IMG/VR virus record: IMGVR_UViG_3300025846_000019
Span: 1 to 49,077 of that record
Direction: 5' to 3' (one strand)
Source of the DNA: a virus
DNA length: 49,077 nucleotides
Part shown: positions 31,862-40,082 of the stretch, in pieces
Numbering within the stretch: position 1 is the stretch's first letter
How the letters are laid out: each line of letters begins with the position of its first letter
Position numbers and translations under genes: made by a program
The notes under the pieces: generated by a model
Told to the model about the DNA's origin: nothing
Databases searched by the model: none
The model's input: only the letters and a program-made list of their open reading frames with translations

Positions 31862-32451
31862 TTTGCCTCCTCCACTTGTTTCTTCACGGCCGCAAAGTCA
31901 GCAGGGGCATTAGCATCAGACATGCCATCGGCTCCCACGATACGGATGAAAGCAGTCTCTGTGACCCAGTACAACTTCTGTATACTCGTGATACTGGAAC
32001 CGGACAAGAAGCCATCAACTTGGACGTCAATGAGAACCCCGAGCGTATGATGGTCCAGTGTAATCATCTTGACCACGCCGGTCATCTTCTGTTCATTCAA
32101 CAGGACGCCGTACCAGAACTCGACCGTGTCCTGCAACTTCGCATCCGTAATCCACAGTTCAGGTGGTAGGTCTGGCTCTCGCGGATGGACTTCCCTATTG
32201 ATACTGACACAGTAGCCACCGGCAGTAGGACAACCCTCTACGTCACATTCACACTCCGGGTCCCCGGGCAGATGAGTGCCGAGTCCGCAAGTCTCACAAT
32301 GGTGGACGTACCCTGCTTCACACTCATCACCAATCTCGTCACAACACGGAGCAAGGTCTCCGAGAACGCAGCCACACGGAACCTCCGTATTGACAAGTCC
32401 TCCAAAGCCGTGTTCCTTCAGGTAGTCCTCAACCATCTCTCGTACATTCAC
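31858..32451 (-). CDS. Cys-rich phage protein with barrel domain
   Basis: 197 residues from GTG 32451 with AAGGAG. Residues 1-85 follow a widespread phage pattern (MNVREMVEDYLKEHGFGGLV, then CGCVLGDLAPC and several Cys pairs), a zinc-binding module. Residues 100-170 (KLQDTVEFWYGVLLNEQKMT, GVVKM, IDVQVDG) resemble the small barrel family. A fusion of the two, function unknown. Confidence 0.65.
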   Translation of the reverse strand: MNVREMVEDYLKEHGFGGLVNTEVPCGCVLGDLAPCCDEIGDECEAGYVHHCETCGLGTHLPGDPECECDVEGCPTAGGYCVSINREVHPREPDLPPELWITDAKLQDTVEFWYGVLLNEQKMTGVVKMITLDHHTLGVLIDVQVDGFLSGSSITSIQKLYWVTETAFIRIVGADGMSDANAPADFAAVKKQVEEAK

Positions 32452-32452
32452 G

Positions 32453-32650
32453 TCATCTCCTTTTTGTCAACTTTGCTTCATTCATCGCCTTCTTGTAGAG
32501 GTCACAGCGCAGACAGCGCAACATCCCAATCTTTTCATCTTCAATGTCTCGACGAGCGCACCAGTATCCCTCTTTGTATCCAACCCACAGCAGGATGAAA
32601 GGCATCAGGATGACGAACAGGACAAATGCTACCGCGAACCATCCTCTCAT
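32453..32650 (-). CDS. Small membrane protein
   Basis: 65 residues, ATGA-coupled. Residues 4-24 (WFAVAFVLFVILMPFILLWV) form a membrane helix; the rest is charged with CLRC. Single-pass with cytoplasmic C-terminus likely. Function unknown. Confidence 0.6.
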   Translation of the reverse strand: MRGWFAVAFVLFVILMPFILLWVGYKEGYWCARRDIEDEKIGMLRCLRCDLYKKAMNEAKLTKRR

Positions 32651-32841
32651 TTTGCCGGCCTCCTGCTCAATATCTCGACAGACTTCTCTTGAACTTGTAT
32701 CACCGTCGGATGTGCTGGCAATTCTGTGATAACGCGCATCCGTTCATCACTTGTCAATTCAGGCAACCTGTAGACCGCATCACCGCTCTCCAACTCCATT
32801 TCCTTCTTATCGCCTTGCATGTTTATCATGTTGTACCTCAT
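32647..32841 (-). CDS. Small protein after the helicase, unknown
   Basis: 64 residues from ATG 32841 with AAGGAG within the helicase stop. MRYNMINMQGDKKEMELESG, then helix and strand to EILSRRPAK. Unknown; could assist the helicase given the coupling. Confidence 0.5.
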   Translation of the reverse strand: MRYNMINMQGDKKEMELESGDAVYRLPELTSDERMRVITELPAHPTVIQVQEKSVEILSRRPAK

Positions 32842-32842
32842 A

Positions 32843-34207
32843 TTACTCCTTGGGCGCATCCGACCACCTCTGCGTCTTCCCGTCAAAGTACGCAATCATC
32901 TCTCCCGTTCGCCCGTTCCTGTTCTTGACCACTTTCATCTTGATACGCTTCACGTCATCCAACACCATGCCTCCAGCGTCCATGCGCTCATCCGTATCGT
33001 TCAGACTTATCATCACGTCCGTGTCATAGCCAATACTGTCTGACCCGCGCACATCTGACACTTCCACGTTCCTTCCCTCCTTCACGTTGCCTCGATTGGC
33101 GGTCACGACAGCAATCAATGGGATGTCCAACTCCAGACAGATTCCCTTCGTCTTGTGGCTCACGTTGTCCAGTTCCTGTGTCTGGTTATCCGTATGTCCG
33201 TCATGGAACAGTTGCAGATAGTCCATGCCGGCAATCTCAATCTTGTGTGCGACCTTCTCCTTCCGTAGTGCCAGTGCCACGTCGTCAATCTGTCCAGACC
33301 GTACAGGGATGAAGTAGATTGGCATGTTCGCAAGACGCTGGACGGCAGGATAGAACTTCTCCAAGTCACCGTCGCTCATCGGCACTCCCTGTAAGTGTTG
33401 CATGATATCCGTCAGGTTCACGCCAGACAGGGTTGCCAGCATCCGTTGCGTCAGAGATTCAGGAGACATCTCGGCCGTCACATAGGCAAACGGTATTCCT
33501 GCAGACGCGCTTTGCAGGGCAATCCATGACAGGAAGGACGTCTTTCCCACGCTCATACGGGCAATCACGGTGTACATCGAAGACGGGTGCAGTCCGTACA
33601 GGAGTTCGTCCAGTCCGTAGAGACCCGTCCGCACCATCCTCCGCTTTACTTTCTTCTCTGTCGTCATCATGTGGGTCACGATACTTTCCACGGAGATGCT
33701 CTCTCCCGTTCCAGTGTGGACGAGCCACTCGGACACCATGCCTATCATCGTGTCAAGCATCCCGGGCTTGTTCCCCGTTTCATACAGGTCACGCCCCATG
33801 TTCTGGCACGTCCTCTGTTCATACATCTCATGGAGTTCATCCCTGTAGAATAAGGCATTGTCCAAGTCAGTAGGCGCATACTCTATCAGTTCCTCGACGT
33901 ACATCGATATCGGCTTTTCCCCGACCGCGTCCTCCAGATGGTGCATATCCTTCAGCCACGAGTTCACGGTCAAGGGTGAGATGACACTTCCCTTGCCGAC
34001 CAGAGCCTCTATCGCCTGTGCAATGTTCCAGTGGTCGAACAGGTAGAACTCTTTTGAGGGAAGCGGAGCTGTAAAGTAAATCTTTCCTGCTTCGTCTGAC
34101 ATCCATGCCCCGAGCAGGGTATGCTCATAGTCAAAGTCATGTCGGAACCGCAACGCGACATACTTTCCCTCATCATAGGCGGGATTTATTTCCTTCTTAG
34201 AAACCAA
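32843..34207 (-). CDS. DnaB-like replicative helicase
   Basis: 454 residues. N-terminal helical domain (EHTLLGAWMSDEAG) and a RecA-type motor: Walker A ARMSVGKTS (216-224), Walker B around D329 (IEIAGMDYLQLF), and later motifs (VVTANRGN, SDVRGSDSIGYDTDVMISL). It unwinds DNA at the phage fork. The start is probably a TTG at 34207, overlapping the upstream stop, with GAAGG before it; no ATG lies upstream of the N-terminal domain. Confidence 0.85.
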   Translation of the reverse strand: MVSKKEINPAYDEGKYVALRFRHDFDYEHTLLGAWMSDEAGKIYFTAPLPSKEFYLFDHWNIAQAIEALVGKGSVISPLTVNSWLKDMHHLEDAVGEKPISMYVEELIEYAPTDLDNALFYRDELHEMYEQRTCQNMGRDLYETGNKPGMLDTMIGMVSEWLVHTGTGESISVESIVTHMMTTEKKVKRRMVRTGLYGLDELLYGLHPSSMYTVIARMSVGKTSFLSWIALQSASAGIPFAYVTAEMSPESLTQRMLATLSGVNLTDIMQHLQGVPMSDGDLEKFYPAVQRLANMPIYFIPVRSGQIDDVALALRKEKVAHKIEIAGMDYLQLFHDGHTDNQTQELDNVSHKTKGICLELDIPLIAVVTANRGNVKEGRNVEVSDVRGSDSIGYDTDVMISLNDTDERMDAGGMVLDDVKRIKMKVVKNRNGRTGEMIAYFDGKTQRWSDAPKE

Positions 34208-35114
34208 ACTTCGCCTTCAACGCATCGAGTGCGCTATTCGTTTCTTCCAGCATCTTCTCCTTGTCCGATTTCTCAATCCCTGATTTCAAGTCAGATGGTT
34301 CGACCTTGAACGGGTCCATCTCGGACGGCGGGACGAAACTTTCCATGTGGAACGGGTCAGCCACCACGTCCTTTCGCTCCTTCCACGTCGTGGCTTCCTC
34401 AAGATAGGTCGCATAGTGGACAAGGGCAAACAGCGTCTGGTTATTCAGGTAGTCGCGCATCTTCGCGTCATGTCCCCACCTATCGACCTTGTAGTCCACG
34501 ATGAGGTTCAGTTCTGCCACGGTCGCCCCGCCACGCAGTCGAGCCAAGATGTTTATCACGGCTTCGGGCATCACATGATACTTGTGGTGTGCCTTCTCAT
34601 TTAGGTGAACGAGTACGGCATAGGCATCGGTCAATTCTGGACTTTCTTTCCCTATACCTTTCTTTCTCTTTGTCTTTTCTGTAGTACGTTCTTTCTCTAG
34701 TACAAAAGAATCTTCTAAAGATATGGGAGGAATTGCATCCTGTCCATTTTGGACTACATCAGGTTTCAATCCCGCGTCTGAACTTGTCTCAGGGGGTGTC
34801 AAGCCAAGGTGTCCATTTTGGACAGGTACTTGTCCATTCTGGATACCTTCTGGCATCAACAGTTGATACAGATTGGTTCTGAGGGCTGTCCTTTGCCTAT
34901 TTGATAACCATCGTGTCTTAGCGAGGCTCCGTAGGCTTCTCCTGACCGTATGGATGGCCATTTTGGCTACGTCTGCCAGTTCATCAACGGACATGAAATA
35001 CTGTCCCTTCTCATCGGTGAACTCAGACATAATAATCCAAAGATATTTGTCGGTAGGAGTAAGTCGTCTATCCGCTTGCAATTCTTCAGGTAACGGTGCG
35101 TGTCTGTGTGTCAC
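34197..35114 (-). CDS. Replication protein, DnaD/O-like
   Basis: 305 residues from GTG 35114 with AGGAG. N-terminal winged helix (LTPTDKYLWIIMSEFTDEKG, then VDELADVAKMAIHTVRRSLR). A low-complexity linker (about 120-175) follows, then the conserved phage C-terminal domain ending YLNNQTLFALVHYATYLEEA. Such proteins load the helicase, here the next gene. A promoter at 35272-35299 and a structured leader precede it, so replication has its own control. Confidence 0.8.
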   Translation of the reverse strand: MTHRHAPLPEELQADRRLTPTDKYLWIIMSEFTDEKGQYFMSVDELADVAKMAIHTVRRSLRSLAKTRWLSNRQRTALRTNLYQLLMPEGIQNGQVPVQNGHLGLTPPETSSDAGLKPDVVQNGQDAIPPISLEDSFVLEKERTTEKTKRKKGIGKESPELTDAYAVLVHLNEKAHHKYHVMPEAVINILARLRGGATVAELNLIVDYKVDRWGHDAKMRDYLNNQTLFALVHYATYLEEATTWKERKDVVADPFHMESFVPPSEMDPFKVEPSDLKSGIEKSDKEKMLEETNSALDALKAKFGF

Positions 35115-35157
35115 ATCATCTCCTGTCACTCGTCCCGTCATCGCGTCCAAGGTGGAT

Positions 35158-35265
35158 GAGCGGCAGAGGTAGGACGAGTACCACTGGGTCTGTAGCAAGC
35201 AGACCTTTACTGCCGCTCTATGATTGACACAAGGGGCAATCGGTTCGCCTTGTATATCCCCTTGT
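35158..35265 (-). promoter_or_regulatory. Structured mRNA leader of the replication operon
   Basis: On the minus strand the transcript would open with a hairpin ACAAGGGG (35265-35258) / CCCCTTGT (35236-35229). A 9-bp stem GAGCGGCAG (35218-35210) / CTGCCGCTC (35166-35158) then encloses two arms. One is GGTCTG-7-CAGACC with loop CTTGCTA, the other GGTA-7-TACC. The pair of 7-nt loops and a closing stem resemble a D-armless tRNA. A regulatory RNA is likely; the function is unknown. Confidence 0.6.
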
Positions 35266-35271
35266 CCCCCT

Positions 35272-35299
35272 ATACTACCAGTCTGCCCAGCCTTGTCAA
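35272..35299 (-). promoter_or_regulatory. Promoter for the replication operon
   Basis: Minus strand TTGACA (35299-35294), a 16-base spacer and TAGTAT (35277-35272). The expected start of transcription coincides with the first base of the leader hairpin. Confidence 0.6.
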
Positions 35300-35327
35300 G
35301 TCCACCCGCAGACCCGCTCTGGAAGCA

Positions 35328-36161
35328 CTACGAGCGGTTTGTGTTTCCGAACTCGGTCAACAGGGCGGAATTGAGACTGCGGAGCATATCGCACTCATAC
35401 TTCTTCGCCTCGATTGCTTCTCGTCCCGCGCTTGCCATCACTTCCCAACGGTCAGCGTCCAATTCCCGCGTCGACATGTCTACGATAACCAGCGCGTCAA
35501 TATCTCCGACGGTCAACTTCTTGCCCGCCGTCTCTGCCTTGAGTTTTATTTCTCCGCGTTTCAACGCACAGTCGCGTTCATAAGCATGTCGTACCATGAC
35601 AGCCCTGAGTCCCGTCATTCGATGTTCCTTGACCAGCGCAACCAGTTGAATCTGCGCTTTCATGTATCCCGATTGCACCTGTGCGGGCGTCAGGTGAGCC
35701 ACATCATCCTCTGTCATCTCGAATGAGGACAGGGCATCAAACTCTGGCGTATCTTTGACAATCGCAGGATTCTTATTGATACTTGCCTCGGCCTCCCTAA
35801 GACGCTCTGCCTTCGTGGGTGTCCCTTTGGACGGATGTGGCCCTACAGCCTCACCTTGCCCCTGAGACCCCCCTTCCTTGCCACCTTCCACAGGGGCCAG
35901 TCCAGCAGCCTGTAGGAACTTGTCGGGGTCGACGGGTTTGTCTGCAAAGTCGATACCCAACAGGTCATCATCGTCAAACGGGACACTGTGTTTCTCTGCG
36001 GGCGGTTCAGGCAAGTGTTCCAACATCTTCTCAAACTCGGGCAGGGGAGGAGTCGTAACCTCCCCCGTCTCCTTGTTCACGTTCTTCATGGCTTGTGCAT
36101 GGCGTTCGGCCAGTCGCTCCGTCATGTGATTGGCAATATCCTTCCGCTCTTCGTCATTCAT
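35328..36161 (-). CDS. Early protein, unknown (277 residues)
   Basis: Starts at ATG 36161 after GGAGG. The first 130 residues are acidic and proline-rich with a disordered linker (GGKEGGSQGQGEAVGPHPSK). Residues 150-277 are helical and charged (YMKAQIQLVALVKEHRMTGL, EAIEAKKYECDMLR). It sits directly before the replication genes, so it may be a replication or recombination accessory. The linker contains a copy of the repeat also seen at 15592. Confidence 0.55.
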   Translation of the reverse strand: MNDEERKDIANHMTERLAERHAQAMKNVNKETGEVTTPPLPEFEKMLEHLPEPPAEKHSVPFDDDDLLGIDFADKPVDPDKFLQAAGLAPVEGGKEGGSQGQGEAVGPHPSKGTPTKAERLREAEASINKNPAIVKDTPEFDALSSFEMTEDDVAHLTPAQVQSGYMKAQIQLVALVKEHRMTGLRAVMVRHAYERDCALKRGEIKLKAETAGKKLTVGDIDALVIVDMSTRELDADRWEVMASAGREAIEAKKYECDMLRSLNSALLTEFGNTNRS

Positions 36162-36162
36162 G

Positions 36163-36465
36163 TCAGTCCTCCATAGTAATGAGAATCCTCTTGACAACAT
36201 GGAACTTGATGCGTCGTCCAATGTTGTCGAGCAATACTTCAGCCGTTACCCCACAACACGGACCTTCCTGATGCAGTTGACCGTTGCGCGTCGTACCGTG
36301 AGATAGGTTTGCCAGTACAGCAGCATTGTCAGCCGTTCCAGCGGCAACTAACATATAGACGCCGCCCGGCTGTCCACGCTCACTGTCTTCAATCTCAATC
36401 AACGTCCCGAGAGGGTATCTCGTTGCATCCGGTTCAGGCACTTTCTGCACCGCGACCCTGTTCAT
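36163..36465 (-). CDS. Small protein, unknown
   Basis: 100 residues, ATG 36465. Beta-rich with a pattern YPLGTLIEIEDSERGQPGGV and a basic end. Distantly like the small barrel family. Function unknown. Confidence 0.55.
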   Translation of the reverse strand: MNRVAVQKVPEPDATRYPLGTLIEIEDSERGQPGGVYMLVAAGTADNAAVLANLSHGTTRNGQLHQEGPCCGVTAEVLLDNIGRRIKFHVVKRILITMED

Positions 36466-36831
36466 CTATATCCTCACGGTCATGACGGAAGGTTGTTCCT
36501 TCGCATGATGAATCTTCGTGTACCGTTCCCCTGCACTCTTGAGGAAGTGGATGAAGAAGTCCCAGTCGTCTACAGAATACGTTTCACTGACCTTGTAGTC
36601 GCGATACCCGTCACTCACGAGGAAGAGTCGCTCATGTTGATTGGCAATCCTGACCGTGTTCGGTTCACCGATGGTTGCCAGTGTATAGTAGCAGCGACCG
36701 TGGTAGTAGCGGTTCTTCTTTTCATTGCCAAGTTCCCGTTCAATTTCGTTCTGGGCGGCAACGTGTCTGAGCATCATGAACTCGATGCGTCCGTTCGGCA
36801 ATACTCGGTAATCAATCTCCGTCTGTCTCAT
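36466..36831 (-). CDS. Small protein, unknown
   Basis: 121 residues, ATGA-coupled. MRQTEIDYRVLPNGRIEFMM, aromatic and charged with YHGRCYYTL and DDWDFFIHFLKSAG. No family recognised. Confidence 0.55.
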   Translation of the reverse strand: MRQTEIDYRVLPNGRIEFMMLRHVAAQNEIERELGNEKKNRYYHGRCYYTLATIGEPNTVRIANQHERLFLVSDGYRDYKVSETYSVDDWDFFIHFLKSAGERYTKIHHAKEQPSVMTVRI

Positions 36832-37064
36832 GTGGTCTCCTCTTCCTTCTTCTTGCGGATACGTTTCGGTTTCACTTCAGTCTTCCCGATAACCTCCGAG
36901 AGCCAGACCGTCCAGACTCTGTTGTCTTTCAATAGGAACACGTTGACCGAGTTCTCCTGTACTTCTGCAATCGTTCCGATTCCCTCCTTGCCCGTGTGTC
37001 CAAACCAGAACCGTATCTGGTCACCCGCTTGATACGGTGCAATCATCTTCTCTTTGTCCGTCAT
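36828..37064 (-). CDS. Small VGD-type barrel protein
   Basis: 78 residues, coupled at both ends. YQAGDQIRFWFGHTGKEGIG, then TIAEVQENSVNVFLL and WLSEVIGK, and a basic tail (KRIRKKKEEE). Parallels 31132-31353 closely. Confidence 0.65.
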   Translation of the reverse strand: MTDKEKMIAPYQAGDQIRFWFGHTGKEGIGTIAEVQENSVNVFLLKDNRVWTVWLSEVIGKTEVKPKRIRKKKEEETT

Positions 37065-37270
37065 GCTGTCTCCTTTGTGGCCTTCTTGACCTTGATGACC
37101 TCGCTGCGATAGACGTTGTAGATTTCATCCAAGTTGCGACTCTTCACGCGCACATCAAGTCCGCAGAGTCCCGCATGGGTAACCGTTCCAGTATGAGGCT
37201 TTCCATGCTTCATGTAGTCAAACGTCACGGTGTCCCCGACCTTGATTGCGTCACGCTCCTCGACTGTCAC
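37061..37270 (-). CDS. Small VGD-type barrel protein
   Basis: 69 residues from GTG 37270 (GTGA). IKVGDTVTFDYMKHGKPHTG, then TVTHAGLCGLDVRV and SEVIKVKK. The AGLCGLDVRV segment matches 26469-26663. Precedes other barrel genes, arguing for local duplication. Confidence 0.65.
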   Translation of the reverse strand: MTVEERDAIKVGDTVTFDYMKHGKPHTGTVTHAGLCGLDVRVKSRNLDEIYNVYRSEVIKVKKATKETA

Positions 37271-37959
37271 TCTGCACCTTCCTTCGGCATCTTGGCAATC
37301 AGGGTAATGAGGTCATCAATCATGGTGGTGGCTTCTGCCTTTGTGATGTCATTCCACAGCACCTTCTTCTCGGTCAGGTACTTCTGGACCTCTGTTGACT
37401 TCCAGCCGAGTTCGTGCGCCTGTGCCACAATCTTGTTCTTCTGCGCTTCCGTGGCAGGGTCGGTACTCGTTGTCTTCTTTGGTGCATCCGACTTCGCAGC
37501 AGGTTTGCTCTCACTGGAACTGTTCGCGTCATCGTCCTCAGTTGCTACGCCAAGCATGGCAGCCAAAGCATACCGTCGCATGTAGGTCATGCTCGACCCG
37601 TATCCCTGCGACTTGTTGACCTGTTTGGTCTTCTTGACCTCGTTCCCGTTTGCGTCCCGCTCCTCCGGCGTTTCCGGCTGGACAGGAACGAATACGGGCA
37701 TGAATCCACGGATGTACTGACCAGACTTGTGAATCAGTTCCGTGTAGAGGACGGGCTGGTTGTTGTCCTCGAACCCGCCGTACTGCACGACCGTAAGATT
37801 GTTCGCGGTCATCGCGTCACGACAAGCATCATAGATTGCAGCAAGGTCGGCATACTTTGCATGGAAGAATGGATTTTCCTCCGACCTTACGGCATTTTTG
37901 ATGCCCTTCTGAGCCAAAGTCAGTGCGGTTGCAAGTTCCTCAATATCCTCACTCTGCAT
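37267..37959 (-). CDS. ERF-family single-strand annealing protein
   Basis: 230 residues, ATG 37959 after GAGGAG. Conserved ERF phrases: AVRSEENPFFHAKYADLAAI, YGSSMTYMRRYALAAMLGVA. A Ser/Lys/Ala-rich linker is followed by a C-terminal helical domain (residues 170-225). It anneals single strands in phage recombination and circularisation, probably with the NinG-like gene. No exonuclease partner is recognisable, though ERF proteins can act alone. Confidence 0.85.
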   Translation of the reverse strand: MQSEDIEELATALTLAQKGIKNAVRSEENPFFHAKYADLAAIYDACRDAMTANNLTVVQYGGFEDNNQPVLYTELIHKSGQYIRGFMPVFVPVQPETPEERDANGNEVKKTKQVNKSQGYGSSMTYMRRYALAAMLGVATEDDDANSSSESKPAAKSDAPKKTTSTDPATEAQKNKIVAQAHELGWKSTEVQKYLTEKKVLWNDITKAEATTMIDDLITLIAKMPKEGAE

Positions 37960-37976
37960 GTGTCATCTCCTCTGCG

Positions 37977-38210
37977 TTACTTGTGTCTCGCCCACTTGTT
38001 CCATTGGGCGGTCAACGTCACGACTGGAACCTCCATCAGGGTTGCCAGCAATTCAAGATTCTTGTCGCCCGGGTACTGCCATCCGCTCTCCCACATGCTG
38101 ATAAGTGATATGGGCTTGCCCAGTTTCAGGGCCACATCCGCCTGAACAATCTCGTTCTGTCTCCGCCACTTACGCAGAGGGTTTGCTTCCTTTCGTAACA
38201 TCGAGAACAT
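37977..38210 (-). CDS. HTH (XRE-type) regulator
   Basis: 77 residues, ATG 38210 with GGAGG five bases upstream, inside the end of the previous gene. Residues 13-50 form an XRE HTH (QADVALKLGKPISLISMWES, GWQYPG). A candidate to bind the 16-bp promoter elements at 41459, 42887 and 43308, though this is inference. Confidence 0.7.
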   Translation of the reverse strand: MFSMLRKEANPLRKWRRQNEIVQADVALKLGKPISLISMWESGWQYPGDKNLELLATLMEVPVVTLTAQWNKWARHK

Positions 38211-38544
38211 CCTTACCTCCTTTCAATACGCTCAAGACCTTGATGTCCTGTTGCAATCGCATCAGGGAGCCGATATGCTCGCGAATCTGGAACAACTGCT
38301 CCATCAGTTGATTCCACTCGGGGTTGTCATTCCCGCCGACCCTGCCATGAAATGGAACGTACGTCCCCTGACTGACCACCTTGTAGATGTCTGCTTCGTC
38401 CTGTGTCATGTTCAGAGTTGACGGGACATCCACACGACAAACAAGAGTCGCTTCCTCCTTTGACACAAAGATACGGGCAAAGTTGTAGTCGTCCTGCTTC
38501 AGGATTGCTATGCCGTGACTCTCAATCTCTTTCGTAATTCTCAT
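38170..38544 (-). CDS. Small protein, unknown
   Basis: 124 residues, ATGA-coupled. Beta-rich start (IAILKQDDYNFARIFVSKEE) and helical C-terminus. No family recognised. Confidence 0.55.
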   Translation of the reverse strand: MRITKEIESHGIAILKQDDYNFARIFVSKEEATLVCRVDVPSTLNMTQDEADIYKVVSQGTYVPFHGRVGGNDNPEWNQLMEQLFQIREHIGSLMRLQQDIKVLSVLKGGKDVLDVTKGSKPSA

Positions 38545-38912
38545 ATCGTTCCTCCCGTTGATATGAACACTCTCAGAAACTTGTCAAATGCTCGCCAGAC
38601 CAGTTGATTGCGGTTGTACGGGTTCATTGCCAGTGGGTCATCCCTCTGCCACCCCTTGATGACCTCGAATGGCGTGGTTACATCATTGTCATCCATCAGA
38701 GTCGCTAAGAAACTGTTCAATTCGTGTGCATGTCGCTCAAAGACCGCTCCCGTCTCCGAGAAGTAGCACAGCCCGGGGAATCCCTGTTGTACTCCGCCAT
38801 TCTGCAAGAACTTCAGGGCATAGGAGCGGAGAGCAAGTTCATCCCCCGTATAAACCTCTGCTGCATCTCGCAGGAGTTGGGCAAACTCCTCAGTTAGCGT
38901 TTCCACCACCAT
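38541..38912 (-). CDS. Small protein, unknown
   Basis: 123 residues, ATG 38912 after GGAGG. Helical and aromatic (LTEEFAQLLRDAAEVYTGDE; RNQLVWRAFDKFLRVFIS). No family recognised. Confidence 0.55.
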   Translation of the reverse strand: MVVETLTEEFAQLLRDAAEVYTGDELALRSYALKFLQNGGVQQGFPGLCYFSETGAVFERHAHELNSFLATLMDDNDVTTPFEVIKGWQRDDPLAMNPYNRNQLVWRAFDKFLRVFISTGGTI

Positions 38913-39303
38913 CGCCGGTTCCTCCTTTCAGGATGTCCGTCATCTGTTTCATCCGCTCCAGTTGTGACCTCAGGGCGCAGGTGTTCTCCTCACAGACCAT
39001 GCCCTTCTGCAACATCACAATCAGGGTAATGGTCACGGTGCTGACGTATGACTCCATGAGCAGACCGAACTCAGTCTCCTCCAGTTTCCTGCCAAGGTTC
39101 GCCTCTGCCACATCACTACCCACTTTCAGGGAAGCCCGTACCGAGGCAGACGTGTGTCCTGCTTCCAGTACCATGTCACGGACGCGGTCATACTCCTTCA
39201 TGGTCAGTCCGGCTTTCTTCATCACCACATCCATAAACTTGTCAAGGGCAGCCGTGTCGCCGTCCTCGACCGTTACTTTCTTCCCATTCAGCTCGTCATC
39301 CAT
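38890..39303 (-). CDS. Helical protein, unknown
   Basis: 137 residues. Acidic N-terminus, long helices, a cysteine pair (VCEENTC) and a Gly-rich tail. Overlaps the next gene by 23 bases. No family recognised. Confidence 0.55.
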   Translation of the reverse strand: MDDELNGKKVTVEDGDTAALDKFMDVVMKKAGLTMKEYDRVRDMVLEAGHTSASVRASLKVGSDVAEANLGRKLEETEFGLLMESYVSTVTITLIVMLQKGMVCEENTCALRSQLERMKQMTDILKGGTGDGGGNAN

Positions 39304-39619
39304 TGCTTCCTCCTACTCTCTTTAGCAGTTCCGCGAACGTGCACGGCTTGAAGTACAGGTCACGTTCAATAGCAGGAACGCCTCCAGCAAATGTACACTC
39401 CTTCATCTCAAACAGACTGAAGTCACCCCACTCATTCTCCATCCCCATGACATAGCCGAAGAACGTCTTGGTTATAGGGTCATACTCACAGGCGTACCAG
39501 TGCCAGTTCGATATGATGCTGAAGTAGGCAACGTGCATCACATGGTCATCCAGTGACAACTTCTCCTGCGCGCCATAGGCCGGCAACGTCTTGGCAAGTC
39601 CGTCAGGCAGGAGATTCAT
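39296..39619 (-). CDS. DUF2958 family protein
   Basis: 107 residues from ATG 39619, preceded by GAGGAACAGG. The phrases MNLLPDGLAKTLPAYGAQEK, WHWYACEYDP, FFGYVMGMENEWGDFSLFEM and IERDLYFKPCTFAELL match the DUF2958 pattern, common in plasmids and phages and of unknown role. The 41504-41803 protein is a diverged relative. Confidence 0.7.
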   Translation of the reverse strand: MNLLPDGLAKTLPAYGAQEKLSLDDHVMHVAYFSIISNWHWYACEYDPITKTFFGYVMGMENEWGDFSLFEMKECTFAGGVPAIERDLYFKPCTFAELLKRVGGSNG

Positions 39620-40082
39620 CCTGTTCCTCGACATGCTCTGCCCACTTTGCCACGTCCTCAATGTCCTTCACAAATTGTTCAGCCACAAGCCACTTCTTCG
39701 GGTATGAATGATAGACACGAACCATGAGTCCCTTGTCCGTGTTGACGACGTCATACTCCCACTCCTGTCCCGCGTCCACTCCCTTGAAGTACAGGTAGAC
39801 GTTCCCGTTGGGATTCTCATTCTTCAGGTCGCGGATGAGTTTGACTCCCGTCTCCGCGAACCCGTTGTCATGGTCTGCGTTCTCTTTCTCACTCAATGAC
39901 CCATCCGTACTGACCGTCAGACCATTGACCAAGACGCGCTTCTGCATCCACTTGACCAGTATCTCGCCAAGTCCCGTCGGGTAGCCGTCCATGTGGACAT
40001 AGACCGTGGCAAGGTGCTGTTCCTTTTTGTCAAACGTATCAATGATGTTGACCAATGCTCGAGTGCTCACCCATGCCTCCAT
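39603..40082 (-). CDS. Early protein, unknown
   Basis: 159 residues, ATG 40082 (TGATG overlap). LATVYVHMDGYPTGLGEILV resembles a small family from phages and mobile elements. Mixed alpha/beta with no catalytic motif seen. Confidence 0.55.
   Translation of the reverse strand: MEAWVSTRALVNIIDTFDKKEQHLATVYVHMDGYPTGLGEILVKWMQKRVLVNGLTVSTDGSLSEKENADHDNGFAETGVKLIRDLKNENPNGNVYLYFKGVDAGQEWEYDVVNTDKGLMVRVYHSYPKKWLVAEQFVKDIEDVAKWAEHVEEQDESPA

Noticed and set aside
35158-35218. A true tRNA gene
   Set aside because: There is no D-arm, no standard T-loop (TTCGA) and no CCA placed after the closing stem. I report it only as a tRNA-like leader.
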